A DNA stretch of 64,000 bases from Rhipidocladum racemiflorum. Taxonomy: Eukaryota > Streptophyta > Magnoliopsida > Poales > Poaceae. The stretch spans positions 15,328,501 to 15,392,500 of the forward strand of contig CM070578.1 of NCBI GenBank assembly GCA_036346355.1. The letters run 5' to 3'. Below, piece by piece: positions 46,851 to 57,778 of the stretch. The stretch's first letter is position 1. Every line of letters starts with the position of its first letter. The notes beneath the pieces were generated by a model. The model ran no database searches, had not been told where the DNA came from, and saw only the letters and a program-made list of their open reading frames with translations. The position numbers and the translations under genes are program-made.

Positions 46851-48073
46851 CAAATGTAGAAAAGTTCTGCCAAATTGACTCCTCACACAGAAAATATTCC
46901 CTACTGTTTCCGTAAGAAGAACGAAAATACGGGGAAGAAACAAGGTACCTGAGAAATACAAGATATACTAGATTCTTCCAGTGCCCAGAAAACAAAAGCA
47001 CACCTCGTAACTGAATATTCCTGGATATTGGTGAAGAAAGCACTCCCACAAAGACTAGTGGAAGTTTTTATTTCCCTTGGAGGCATGGCTACCCAATGGG
47101 AGAAACTTCTACAAAATTTAAACAGATGCCTATTCGAAAATATACAACAGTTAGTGTGATGGTACCAAATCGCAAACCGTCTAGATGGATAAAATACATA
47201 AAGTAGCAAAAGAATCTCAATCAAGCACCATTCATAGAAGGAGAACAGATACTTGTACAGAATAGATGTCTTATTAGTTGGTCAGACAAAGCATGTGGGT
47301 AGCAGTATAACACTCCATCTTACCAAGTCGTAGTCAATTGTCAAAACTAGTTAAGTAGCCATCATATATCATGGTTGATTCGAGTATGTGAATTAGCAGA
47401 AGGTGGTGACGTGGGGTGCATAAACAAGGTGGTGGCGGGTTCAAGATTTCTCCTCTCAAGTGTCGCAATGGAAGACCCCGTACTCAAGTTCAACACCTTA
47501 TGCTGTTATGCAGATCGATCTGAGGGGATGGGTCCTGAACTACTCCACATCCTTTTAGTATCAATCTTTGCTGCAGATACTGAACTGCGTTGTCGGTACT
47601 GAATGCTGTTTTTCTTATAGCCCTAACTATTTGACAACTTGAGAATCTCTAGTATGAAAGAACAACTAGTTTATTGAATTCATCACATAGTTCTATCTTC
47701 AGTATAAAAAGATGAATACTTTTTCCCAAACAGATGAACTCCATATAATTCCTAGGATCCCTGTGATGGAAACCATGATCGATACGTCTTCAGTACAGAA
47801 AATCAGGAGCTTCAAGAAATTGAATCCAAGACTAAAGCAGCAGATCGAGGACAAGCAGATAATAAAAACATGGGAATAATCGATGAAGAATCGGAAGAGG
47901 ATGAGGAGTATCAAGTTCCTGAAGCTAATATAGAGGTGTTACATATCCTAGACCACACCATGAACGAGGTCGGCGAGGTATACTTACAGCAGCGGGACTC
48001 GTCGGCGAGGTCGGCGAGCTAACGAAAGGGGAGGCGGCCGCTGCCCCGGAGGCACGCGCGGGCGCTGAGGGCA
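46851..48073. other. Unannotated DNA between hAT-like composite and copia LTR
   Basis: No family was recognised. A plus-strand stretch at about 47790-47945 translates to an acidic run (IIDEESEEDEEYQVPEANIE) but has stop codons on its left side and no match I know. A GC-rich patch lies at 47990-48070. Confidence 0.3.
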
Positions 48074-49096
48074 TGTTATCGGCATGGATTTATTAGAAAG
48101 CCTCTAATTCTGAAAACAAGGACTATAATAATAAAACCAACTCCCGTTAAGAATAAGTAATTATCCTATCGAGATAGAATTGTACATTATAGATACTGGG
48201 GTTTCAGCAGTGCCTTTAGTAACCGCTGTAATTAGGGGTGGCAATAAAGCTCGTGGCTCACGAGCCAGCTCGGCTCGAAGCCAGCTCTAGCCGGCTCAAC
48301 TCGGGCTTGTGGTATTTACACGGCGAACCGAGCCTCCCAACCAGCTCACTATTTTTTAAGTCGAGCCCGAGCCGTCTCGCGAGCTGCTCGCGAGCCAGTG
48401 CGGCAAGTGTTTCAGCCCGGTAAGTAGGCCAGCCCAAGTTCGAGTGCTCTCCTTATGCTAGCAGGCCAGCCCAAGTAGCATATCAACTAGCAAGTAGCAA
48501 GTGCCCAACCCTAATGTCCAAGCGCCTTAGGTTGGGAGTGACGGCCGACGAGAGTCACGGGATGCCTCACGCCTGGGCTGGGTTGTCGGCGCCGCCACCC
48601 ATGCCATCTACCCCGTCGACCATCGCCCATTGCAGAGCATCGTCGCCACTACAAAGCCGGCAAGATCTCGCCGCTGCTTCACGACGTCGAGCCGCAGGCA
48701 GGCCATCCGTCCACATTGAAGCAACTAGCAAGAGGCCACGCCGGAGGCCGGACTGACCATAGCCATGTCCGTCCGCCATCCACCCCATCAGTCGTCGCCC
48801 ACCACAAAGCGCAGCATCCTTCACGCCGTCCCAGGTCGACATCCCCAGCACCGTCCGCAGGTCCGCAAGGTCGCGCCGTGGCATGTCAACAAAGTATGGA
48901 GCGCTAACAAAGTATGGAGTCGCGTGCACTGCGAGGAAAGAAGGCAGCCGCATCCGGCTCGGCATTACCGGGTGACACCCACCTCCTGAGATGACGATGG
49001 CAACCTCGGTGAGTTTCTAATTCCACTCTCCTTTCTTTCCATATGAATTAAATCACTCAATTTGATTGATAATCTCACAATTAAAAAAAAGAGAGG
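48074..49096 (+). mobile_element. 5' LTR of copia element, left part
   Basis: It begins TGTTATCGGCATGG at 48074 and matches the 3' LTR from 63290 onward nearly base for base. The LTR is interrupted at 49101 by the Tat element and resumes at 60566, ending ...TAACA at 60861. TGTTA and TAACA are perfect inverted ends. Total LTR length without the insert is about 1.3 kb. Confidence 0.88.
48233..48480. repeat. hAT-end-like block with GGCTCG repeats in the copia LTR
   Basis: TAGGGGTGGCAATAAAGC is followed by dense GGCTCG/CGAGCC repeats, similar in style to the subterminal regions of hAT elements. The same block is in the 3' LTR at 63449. No matching opposite end was found. Confidence 0.55.
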
Positions 49097-49101
49097 CCCA
49101 C
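49097..49101. other. Target site duplication, left copy (CCCAC)
   Basis: CCCAC precedes the Tat LTR here and follows it again at 60561-60565. Confidence 0.9.
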
Positions 49102-50089
49102 TGTAGGCGTTCTAGCCAACAGGCACCTCCGAGTCGGGTGCTTATAAGGTTCAGACGGGGGGCTTTCGGGGTAATCGCCGGAGGAGGGAAGATGAACGGG
49201 GTGCCGGTGAAGCTCAGAGGAATGGGGACGCTGAGATTTACCCAGATTCGGGCCCTCCGAAGAGTAACAGCCCTAGTCCTACTTCCCTTACTATTGCTTG
49301 TCTTGTGGAATATGAACTGGAATCCTAGCTTGAGAGAATGGAGCCTAGAATCAATGGATCGAACCCCCTCCCCCATGCACCCCGGCCTCCTCTTATACTC
49401 GGGCTCCCGGGGGCACATGAGAGGCTTACATGGCAAGGCACACTCATTACACTGACAAGGGCGCATTTAATGCGTACGTCCCTGTTCTTACATCCCATTA
49501 TTATCTGCCGCAGCCGTCACATCCCCGCCTCGGGCCCCACGTCCGCCAACGCTACCCGTTCCGTCAGGGGGTGAGGTGCTACCGTGATGTCACACGCAAT
49601 TAATGCACGCCTGGGGAAGACGCGCCGCCATGCTGCATTCTCCACGCTTTGCATTTAATGCGCACGATTCGCATTAAATACCCTTGATCTGGGCGCTGCA
49701 ACCTCGGGGGTGGACGCCAGGGGAGTGGCCTGCATGCCACCTGTCCGCTGGGCGACCACCTCGCTGGTCGCCCAGGGGCGTGGCCTGTCTGCCACGTGTC
49801 CCTTGGGCGACCACCTTCCTGGGCGCCCAGTGGTGTGGCCCGGTCGCCACCTGTCCACCGGGCGACCACCTCGCTGGTCGCCCAGGGGCGTGGTCTGTCT
49901 GCCACGTGTCCCTTGGGCGACCACCTTCCTGTGCGCCCAGTGGTGTGGCCTGGTCGCCACTTGTCCACTGGGGCGATCATGCCGGGGAGTTGTTGCTTGC
50001 CTGCGGCGGTGTGCCCAGACGCGCCCTGCCCGCCCGGTGGTCTCTTTTACTGCGGGGGAGTAGGGACCCTGGCGTAAAATACACCGACA
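49102..50089 (-). mobile_element. 3' LTR of Tat-type Ty3 element (988 bp)
   Basis: Plus-strand edges are TGTAGGCGTTCTAG and ...ACACCGACA. It matches the other LTR at 59371-60560 except for the number of 110-bp units in U3. A TATA-like GAGTATAAGA lies on the minus strand at 49391-49400, downstream of the repeat block (49750-49970). Confidence 0.92.
49750..49970. repeat. Two 110-bp minisatellite units in the Tat LTR
   Basis: GGGCGACCACCTCGCTGGTC recurs at 49750 and 49860. Each unit is built from inner repeats of GGCGACCACCT and TGGCGCCCAG type. Confidence 0.88.
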
Positions 50090-50104
50090 GTAGCCCCCGG
50101 GCCC
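50090..50104 (-). other. Polypurine tract of the Tat element
   Basis: Minus strand GGGCCCGGGGGCTAC directly before the LTR start TGTCGG. Confidence 0.75.
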
Positions 50105-50390
50105 ACCCAGGAGCGCCTTTTGGCCTACCATCTTCCTTTTTCCTTCTCTTAAATGCCCCTCGGGAAACCGCTTAGTCTCCCGGGTGGGGCCATTAATAAG
50201 CCCATACGCCCCGCAGCCTTCAAGGGACTTTCTGGCTTCTTCCGGTTCTCAAGGCGGTTCGTGCAGTTATTCCCGCCTGGTAACTGCCGCATGATCCTTG
50301 GGACGCGCCTTTTTAATGGGGCTTTTGAACTCCCTTTTTTCGAACCGCCGCGCCCTTTCGGTTTTCCCGCCGATCCTTCCCTTGCAGCCT

Positions 50391-50397
50391 TATAAGA
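50391..50397 (+). promoter_or_regulatory. TATA box of the antisense gene
   Basis: TATAAGA, 109 bp upstream of the ATG at 50506, on the strand opposite to the element's own coding strand. A CT-rich leader follows. Confidence 0.6.
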
Positions 50398-50505
50398 GGT
50401 CGACCGAGGGGGGAACGGTTCTGCCTCTTTCTAACTTTCCTTCACACTCTAGAGCTTCTTTCTCTTTCTTCTTCGCCGACGCGTTTTGATACTTTCCCGC
50501 GCCCG

Positions 50506-53012
50506 ATGGCTCTCGTTCTCCCCTCGTCGACCGTCGAGGAGGAGGTTGCCGCTAGGCTCTCTCGGAACATAACCGCGGGCGCCTCAGATCCGCTGGGACT
50601 GCCGAGCCCCACTGCCGGCCCGGAGAAGTGGTTTTCTTCGGGTGGCAGCTTCTTGCCGGCCTGCTGCCGCCGGTTTCCGACTTCTACCTTTCCGTTATTA
50701 ACTTCTACGCCATTCACCACATCCATCTTCCCCCCAACTCCGTCGTCCTCCTTGCGGCCTTCGCCCACTTCTGCGAAATGTTCGTAGGAGTGCTGCCCAA
50801 CCTCCTGCTTTTTCGCTTTTTCTATACCCTTCGCGCCGCGGGCGGCAATTCGCCCGTTACCGGGAGCTGCCACCTGCGGCTTCGCGACGGGTCCATGTCG
50901 CGCTACATCCCACAGGATTGTCGGTCCAGTTGGCGGAATTGGCGCGAAGATTGGGTGTACGTCGAGGATGACAGTGGCATTGAGGTGCTGGAGCTTCCGA
51001 CTGGTCCGGCGGTCAGCAACCTCAATTGGGGGGCCCATGTGAGCGAGACGCCCGAGCTCCAGGCGATGCTAGCCCGTGTTGACTACCAGGACGGCGGGCC
51101 TGACAGGGCCCATGGTTATCCGGGACTTCGTCTCCCGGAGGCTGTGCCCTCTGCGCCGTCGCGTCCGCCCGGCCTGGCAGTACATGGGCTTAGGCGATGG
51201 GACCCGGAGTATTACTGGAGGTAACCTGCCTCTCCTTGGATCGTCCCTTGCCTTTCTTCTTTACTGATTGAATCTGGTCTTGTGGCCTTCGCTTCTGGGG
51301 CTTTCCTCTTCTTCTTTTTTGTTGCCAGCCGCCGGGAACCTGACTCCCGACGTGATCGATAGGTGGATGGCGCAGCTGGGCTTTGTCAGTCCCATTCCGC
51401 CATTCCCGGAGGGCGCGGTTCCGCTCTGCCGGTTATCACCGGGGGAGCGCGCGGCGATAATCCGCGCCCTGCCGTCGATGGACGCCATGGGCACGCCCGT
51501 CGTAACACGCCAGGTGCCTTTGACAATTCGGGACCCCTCTCCCGCAGGTGGTCAGGGGAGGGGTGACCCGGGGAGACGCAGGCGTCCGGACGACGATGAC
51601 GCCAACGGGGGTCGTTCCCAAAGGCCCCGCCTCCTGGGTTCGGCCTGGCGGGTCTTCGCGCGGCCGAGACTTCTTCACGCAGCGGCCGGCTCCTCAATGG
51701 TGACGGGGTTCGCTGATCGGGACTACGCCCTTCTCCCCGCCGGGCGGCGACAACGGACCCCGGCCGGCCTTTCTTTCGCCTCGCCGGCCCGACGGTGGGT
51801 AACAATGCCGCCGGCCACGACAGAGTTACGGCCGCCGCTGCCGCCATCACGCTCGCAGCGTCGATTCTCCCTCCTCATTGCCGCCAAAGCCGGGCGATTC
51901 CTCCTTCCGCGCCACGGCCCTTAGACCGCTAGGATCAGACTGGCAAAGACTGCCATGGGACTGGTCTCATTACTCGAAGCGTGCCCGATTCCCGAGGCCG
52001 TCGCCTAGGTACTCTTTCAAAAATGCACATGCGATGTAAAAATTAAGTTCCTTCGAATAGCATCTCACCGTCACTTACCTCTCTTTCTTTTTCAGGGTTC
52101 CTGCTTCGGACATTCCCGCCGCTGAAGTCGGGGCGATCCAGCGCGCGCCGCCGCAAAGTGCGCCACCCGGTCGCCACCAGATTTAGCAGTGGAGGGGGCG
52201 ACCCTTGCGATTGCCGCTACCGCCGCTGCTCAGACTCCAGGCCCGCTGCTCGGCGCCTACCGGATCCCCTTCCGCCTCCATTCCTTTGGCGGACGCGGAT
52301 GCTCTGCTGGCGGCTCTTAGCGAGCTCTACTCCAGCATGAGCACCCGTCTGGTGACAAGCAGGGAGCGGCTCATGGAGGCGGGAGCTGAAATCAACCGCC
52401 TCCGCAAGGAGGTGGAAGATTTACGCGAACGGGGAGCGGGGTTGGAGGTGCAGCTGTGGCTGGAGCGAGAGCAGCGGGAGCAAAGCGCCCACCGCGTCGA
52501 AGAGCTCGCCGCGGAGCTGGAGGCGGAAAGGGTCGATCGGGCCCAGTCGGAGGTGGACACCATAGAGATGCTGCGTCACGCCTTCGACCGGACGGTGGCC
52601 AGCCTTGCTCCGTTTTGGGCCGGATTAGGTCGGCGAGGAGAGGCCGCGGCATTATGCATTCTGCCTCGGCCGGATCAAGGACTTCCTCACGCTGCCGCCG
52701 CCCTTACCGCCGGTCCGCCAGAGGGACGCCAGATTCTGGCGGCCACAGCGAGATTCGTCTTCGGCTTCTTTGCGCCCGGCCACGCGACCCGACTCGACCA
52801 CTGCGGCCACGGTCCGGGGAATCGAAGGTGACTGGGTGCAGGCGGAGGAGTGGGTCCACGACGCCCGAGCGGTCGCCGCATACCGGCGATGGAGAACCTC
52901 ACCGAGGCCGCCGCGAAGACGTGGCGATGAGACCGACGCCGCCCGGCTGATTTAGGACGTGGCGGCCGCCGAGGCGGCGGCGGAGGACGAGGAGGATCCC
53001 CCAGCAGCGTAG
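50506..53012 (+). pseudogene. Antisense ORF of the Tat element (putative 'gypsy-type transposon' domain protein)
   Basis: The ATG at 50506 opens MALVLPSSTVEEEVAAR. After a frame slip near 50625 the sequence FYLSVINFYAIHHIHLPPNS, then FAHFCEMFVGVLPNLLLFRF, matches the domain family once named 'putative gypsy type transposon' (Transposase_28), common in plant genomes. A donor GTAACC at 51221 and an acceptor GCCAG at 51328 suggest an intron; the next exon has GNLTPDVIDRWMAQLGF. A later exon (from about 52098) codes for a coiled coil (ADALLAALSELYSS..., RLRKEVEDLRERGAGLEVQL). The last codons, EDEEDPPAA, end at TAG 53010-53012. The function is unknown; the gene fills the 3' spacer between integrase and PPT. 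Frame slips make this copy unlikely to be intact. Confidence 0.78.
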
Positions 53013-53645
53013 TTTTATTTCTTCTAGCTTTTGCCTGTAAAGACTTTAGATGCAAGACAATTTACATGAAACGGGAGCACAAGTTCCTGCTATATCACTT
53101 AAAGACCGCTTTTACCCTAATCCTTCCTGCTCCACGCGAACCAACACGTGGCCGCTTAAAGACTTAAGGTCTTGTGCCAGGGAATCATTTCCCTCGAACC
53201 CCTCACCTTAGCAAAATTTTGACTCCCAAATAGCCTTTAGGGGGCGAACACTTAGTGAGTCCGGGCAGGGCCTTAGGTTCTTGGCACTGGTGCTCAAGTC
53301 GCCGACCCCCACGGGGACACCCGGAGTGTCATGACCGTCTTTGGGGATCGTCTTTGAACTAGCCATCCAATCACCCACTCCCGCGCGCCGCTCTCACTTA
53401 GTGATCCCGCCCCCGCTATTAGGGCTTTGCAGGGTGGCAGGGTACCAGAGGCAAGTGCCCTGGCACTACCCGACAGAAGGCGAAAAGACCGAAAAAAGGG
53501 CAGAAAGAACAACTTTTTTGGATAAGGAAAATGAGCATTTAATTTCAAACAGAAGGCCCTCCTCGACCCACGGTGGAGAGGAAGACACACTCCGGCCGGT
53601 CGGGGAATAGAGCCTGGGACTCACAACCGATCAAGGGTAGAATTT
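53013..53645. other. Spacer between antisense gene and integrase
   Basis: Contains the likely 3' end of the antisense transcript (TGTAAAGACTTTAGATG near 53034) and non-coding DNA. No further frame has family features. Confidence 0.45.
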
Positions 53646-53691
53646 GCGCAGATTCTCTATATTCTGGGAGTTCGCCAGTTCTTCACCGTCT

Positions 53692-54902
53692 TCAGTGGCC
53701 AGCCTGACCGCCCCGGGACGAGAGACCGAGACCACTTTGAAAGGTCCCTCCCACTGGGGAGAGTTTATGCGACCCGGCATGCGACTGGATTCTTCGCAAG
53801 ACCAGGTCGCCTACTGCCAGTGTTCTCTCACTGACCCGGGAGGCGTGGTACCGCTTGAGACTTTGCTGGTACCTTGCAGCGCGCAGGGCCGCCCTATCCC
53901 GCGCTTCTTCCAGGAGGTTGACATCATCCCGACGCAGATCTTCCTGGTCTTCTTCTACGAACGCAGCAACGCGTGGTGAGCCCAGTTCCAGTTCCGAAGG
54001 GAGGACAGCCTCCGCGCCGTAGACCAGGAAGAAAGGGGTTTCCCCGGTGGCCCGACTAGGGGTAGTCCGAAGTGACCACAACATCGCCGGGAGCTCTTCA
54101 GTCCACCGGGCCCCACGCTTGTGGAGTCGATCGAATGCCCGCGTCTTGAGGCCCTTCAGCACCAGCGCGTTGGCCCGCTCGACCTGGCCGTTGCTCCTGG
54201 GGTGGGCGACCGAGGCAAAGCAAAACTTGGTGCCCATCTCTTCGCAGAAATCTAAGAAGGCCGCGCTGGTGAACTGTGTGCCGTTGTCGGTGATGATGCG
54301 GTTGGCGACCCCAAAGCGGGCGAAAATCCCTTGCATGAACTTGATCGCAGCTGCGGCGGTGATGGATCTTACTGCCTCGGCTTCCACCCACTTAGTGAAC
54401 TTGTCGATGGCGACGAGCAGTGGGTGTAGCCCCTGTGGCCCGCGAACGGGCTCAGGATATCCACCCCAGGCGCGAAGGGCCAAGAGAGCGGGATAGTTTG
54501 CGAGGTGGCCTGGCCGTTGGTGGATCCGCTTGGCGTGGAATCGCACGCCTCACATCTCCTCACCACCGCGAGCATTACGAGGGCGGTTGGCCAATAGAAC
54601 CCTTGACGGAAAGCTTTTCCCGCCATCATTCGTCCGGACACATGGCTCCCGCACACGCCTCCATGGATATCCGAGAGCAAGTTGCTCCCCTCTTCCCGAA
54701 TGATGCACTTCAGAAGAATTCCGTTCTTACCCCGGCGGTACAGGTCCCCGCCCACCAGGGTATAGCACTTGGCCTTTCGTGCTACCTTCTCTGCTGACGC
54801 ATCATCGTCGGGGCACACTTGATCCCGCAGGTAGGCCAGGATCGGATCCATCCATGTGCCTTCCTGGTCAAATCTGGCGACCACGCAGGTGGTCGCCCGC
54901 AT
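53692..54902 (-). pseudogene. Integrase of the Tat element, in two frames
   Basis: Frame 54369-54902 carries the zinc-binding region (KCYTLVGGDLYRRGKNGIL, then GGVCGSHVSGRMMAGKAF and CEAC). It passes the core start (GVDIL) into frame 53692-54546, which has AIDKFTKWVEAEAV, ITDNGTQF and GQVERAN. The second Asp and the Glu are 35 residues apart, as in D,D-35-E integrases. One frame slip near 54430-54480 separates the two parts, and the C-terminus is lost near 53700. Confidence 0.88.
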
Positions 54903-55440
54903 TCGCGGCCGTGCGTTTCCGCCGGAACCGCTTTCCCCCCTGAGGCGGGGGCTGAAGCGGCATCACCATCGTCCCCGCCAGAAACGGGGGCTGCGATGGA
55001 CGGTCGCGGAAGCCTTTCTTCAAAGACCCCAATCGGTATAGAAGATCTGGTCGAGGCGAGCTGGGCGAGCTCGTCCGCCAGATGGTTGTCACGCCGGGGG
55101 ATGTGAGTGTACCCCAGCCCTTCGAAATGCCTTTCCAATTTCCTGACCTCCGCCAGGTACGCTGCCATGACGGGGTCAGGACAGGAGAAATCTTTCCTTG
55201 CCTGATTGACGACCGAGAGGAGTCGCCTTTACTTGCGCCGGACACCGATGGTCGCGGCGGCCGAGCCCACCAAGAAGCCCTCGTACTCAGCGACGTTGTT
55301 GGTGGCCTTGAAGTCGAGGACGACCACGTACTTGAGGAGGTCTCCGGTCGGAGAGACCAGAAGGACCCCAGCCCCCGCGCCTTCAAGTCTGAAGGACCCA
55401 TCGAAGAAGAGCGTCCAGGGGGAGGGCGCGGGGACCTCAC
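54782..55440 (-). pseudogene. Second (archaeal-type) RNase H and linker of the Tat element
   Basis: The domain begins inside the RT frame with TLFFDGSFRLEGAGAGVLLV and FKATNNVAEYEGFLVG, then after a frame slip near 55200 goes on as YLAEVRKLERHFEGLGYTHI and PRRDNHLADELAQLAS. An extra RNase H after the normal one is the hallmark of Tat-lineage Ty3 elements. Confidence 0.85.
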
Positions 55441-56797
55441 CGGCTCCGGACTCTGATGGAGTCCACTCGACGGCGAAGTCCGCCAGCCTTTGGCTCTTTA
55501 TCGCGGTACGAGGAGCGAACTTGACACTGAACTCCCCCAGCTCGACGGACCACTTGGCGATGCGGCCCTCTGCCTCACGGTTGTGGAGGATCTCGCGCAG
55601 GGGGTACGAGGAGACCACTGTGATCTCTCTCCCTTGGAAATAGTGCCGCAACTTTCTTGACGCCACCACCACCGCATAGACCATCTTTTGAGCCTGAGGG
55701 TACCTTGTCTCTGCATCGTGAAGCATCTTGCTGACGTAGTAGACCGGCCGTTGGACGCCTTCTCGCTCTGCCACCAGCGCCGCGCTCACGACGGAGGGGC
55801 TAGCGGCCACATACAATAGCAATGGCTCACCCGGCTCGGGGGCGACCAGCACCGGGGGAGAGGAGAGGTATTGTTTCAAGCCTTCAAATGCCTGCTGGGC
55901 TTCTGGGGTCCATTCAAACGAGTTGGTCTTCTTCAACAGCTTGAACAGCGGCAGGCTTTTTTCCCCTAGCCGAGCTATGAACCGTCCAAGGGAGGCCAGC
56001 CGGCCGGTTAAGCATTGCAGTTGCTTGAGGCGGGTAGGCGACTGCATCTGCTCAATTGCTTCTATCTTCTCTGGGTTGACCTCGATCCCGCGACTGGAGA
56101 CCAAGAACCTGAGTAGCTTCCCGGATGAGATACCAAACACGCACTTCTCGGGATTCAACTTTATACAGTATTTTCTGAGGCGAGAGAAGGTCTCATCCAG
56201 GTCCTGAACAAGTTCATCGGCCTTTTTGGTTTTTACCACCAGATCATCAACATACACTTCGAGGTTCCTCCCTATTTGGGGCCGAAACACAATGTGCATG
56301 GCCCGCTGATAGGTGGCACCAGCGTTCTTCAGCCCGAAGGGCATTCTGACGTAGCAGTATACACCGAGGGGAGTCACAAAGGCGGTCTTCTCTTCGTCTT
56401 CCTGCGCCATACTGATATGATGATACCCAGAGTAGGCGTCGAGGAAACACAGGGCTTCACACCCTGCCGTGGAGTCGACGATGATATCTATCCACGGCAG
56501 GCGGTCCGGGTCCTTGGGGCAGGCTTTATTGAGGTCGGTGAAGTCGATGCACATTCGCCACTTCCCGTTGGACTTCCTCACAAGCACGGGGTTGGCCAAC
56601 CACTCCGGATAGGTGGCTTCCCGCACAATACGGGCGGACAAAAGCTTCTCCACTTCGTCCCGAATGGCATCCTGCCGCTCTGGCGCCTGCCGCCGGATCT
56701 TTTGTCGAACCGGGTGCGCTTCAGGGAGCGTTGCCAATCGGTGCTCGATCACCTCCCTAGGGACCCCGGTCATTTCTGATGGTTCCCAAGCGAACAC
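55229..56797 (-). CDS. Reverse transcriptase, RNase H and start of second RNase H of the Tat element
   Basis: An open frame of 522 codons. RT motifs in order: WLANPVLVRKSNGKWRMC (67-84), DFTDLNKACPKD (85-96), FLDAYSGYHHI (119-129), RMPFGLKNAGATYQR (151-165) and the catalytic YVDD (182-185). The connection and the Ty3-type RNase H follow (LLLYVAASPSVVSAALV, YYVSKMLHDAETRYP), with the second RNase H starting about residue 460. The first residue of the frame is internal to the polyprotein. This is the best preserved part of the element. Confidence 0.93.
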   Translation of the reverse strand: MFAWEPSEMTGVPREVIEHRLATLPEAHPVRQKIRRQAPERQDAIRDEVEKLLSARIVREATYPEWLANPVLVRKSNGKWRMCIDFTDLNKACPKDPDRLPWIDIIVDSTAGCEALCFLDAYSGYHHISMAQEDEEKTAFVTPLGVYCYVRMPFGLKNAGATYQRAMHIVFRPQIGRNLEVYVDDLVVKTKKADELVQDLDETFSRLRKYCIKLNPEKCVFGISSGKLLRFLVSSRGIEVNPEKIEAIEQMQSPTRLKQLQCLTGRLASLGRFIARLGEKSLPLFKLLKKTNSFEWTPEAQQAFEGLKQYLSSPPVLVAPEPGEPLLLYVAASPSVVSAALVAEREGVQRPVYYVSKMLHDAETRYPQAQKMVYAVVVASRKLRHYFQGREITVVSSYPLREILHNREAEGRIAKWSVELGEFSVKFAPRTAIKSQRLADFAVEWTPSESGAGEVPAPSPWTLFFDGSFRLEGAGAGVLLVSPTGDLLKYVVVLDFKATNNVAEYEGFLVGSAAATIGVRRK

Positions 56798-56950
56798 ATC
56801 CAGATTAGACTGGAGGAAGGTGATGAGCGCGCCTTCCTATTTGGCGCTGAGGTCGGTGCCGATCTTGACGACCTTGCCTGAGCCGTCCTCGCCCACGGGG
56901 ACCGCCTTCGCCTCGCCCGTGATGCAGGCGGGCGCGGGCCACGGCAGAGC

Positions 56951-57778
56951 TCAGGTTGTCGTCCTTATCGCTCCTTGCCGGCAGCGGTGGTGCCGGCAGT
57001 CCTGTAGTCGCTGCTTGCTTAGACGCAGGGCTTCCAGTCTATCCACCTTCACCGTAATTGGACCCTCAGGCCCGGGAATCTTCACCAGCATGTAGGCATA
57101 GTGAGCAACCGCCATGAACTTGACCAAGGCCGGATGGCCAAGCAGGGCGTTGTACGGGAGGTCGAAGTCGGCGACCTCAAAGTCGACCAGCTCCGTCCAG
57201 AAGTTTTCCGCGCTTCCAAACGTAACAGGCAACCGGACCTGCCCCAGGGGCAAGAGGCCCACCCCGGGGGCAACTCCGTAGAAGAGTGGGGCCGGGCGTA
57301 GCTCCTCATACGGTATCTGGAGCGCTTGGTACGCCCCAACTGACAGCAGATTGATGGCGCTACCTCCATCAACGAGGACCCGTCCGAGCTTCACGTTGCG
57401 AACCGTGGGAGAGACCACGATCGGCAAATGGCTCGGGCCGGAGACGTTCTCCGGGTGGTCGGCCCGGCTGAAACTGATCGGTTGCTCCGACCACTTCAGC
57501 AGCCTACTCGCCCCAGAGGACGATACGGTGGCGCAGACCTGCCTCAGATCCCGCTTGTACTGCGAGTTCGATGAGTAGGTGGCTGAGCCCCCGTGGATGA
57601 ACGCCACCGTGCTCACTTTGTTGGAAGGCCGTGGAGCCGAAGTCGCTGTCGCTGCCGTCCCCGTGGTCTTTCTCGCGGCGCTTCTTGAGCCGCCTGTGTA
57701 CCAGCTTGGACACAACTTGGCAGTCCTCCAGGTCGTGTCCACTTGTTTGATGGATGGGGCAATAGGGCTTGCCCCCAT
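56951..57778 (-). pseudogene. Protease region of the Tat element
   Basis: The frame holds VLVDGGSAINLL, the DGGS form of the retropepsin active site seen in Tat elements, preceded by ISFSRADHPENVSGPSH and followed by LPVTFGSAENFWTELVDFEV. It continues to VDRLEALRLSKQ. The gag zinc-binding part upstream is in another frame, and the frame is closed before RT. Confidence 0.85.

Noticed and set aside
47790..47945. Acidic plus-strand stretch as a gene exon
   Set aside because: Stops lie directly upstream, and no splice partner or recognisable family was found.
49600..50175. Open frames of 93-163 codons in the Tat LTR (also at 59869-60577)
   Set aside because: They follow the 110-bp minisatellite; several frames and both strands are open and no family features occur.
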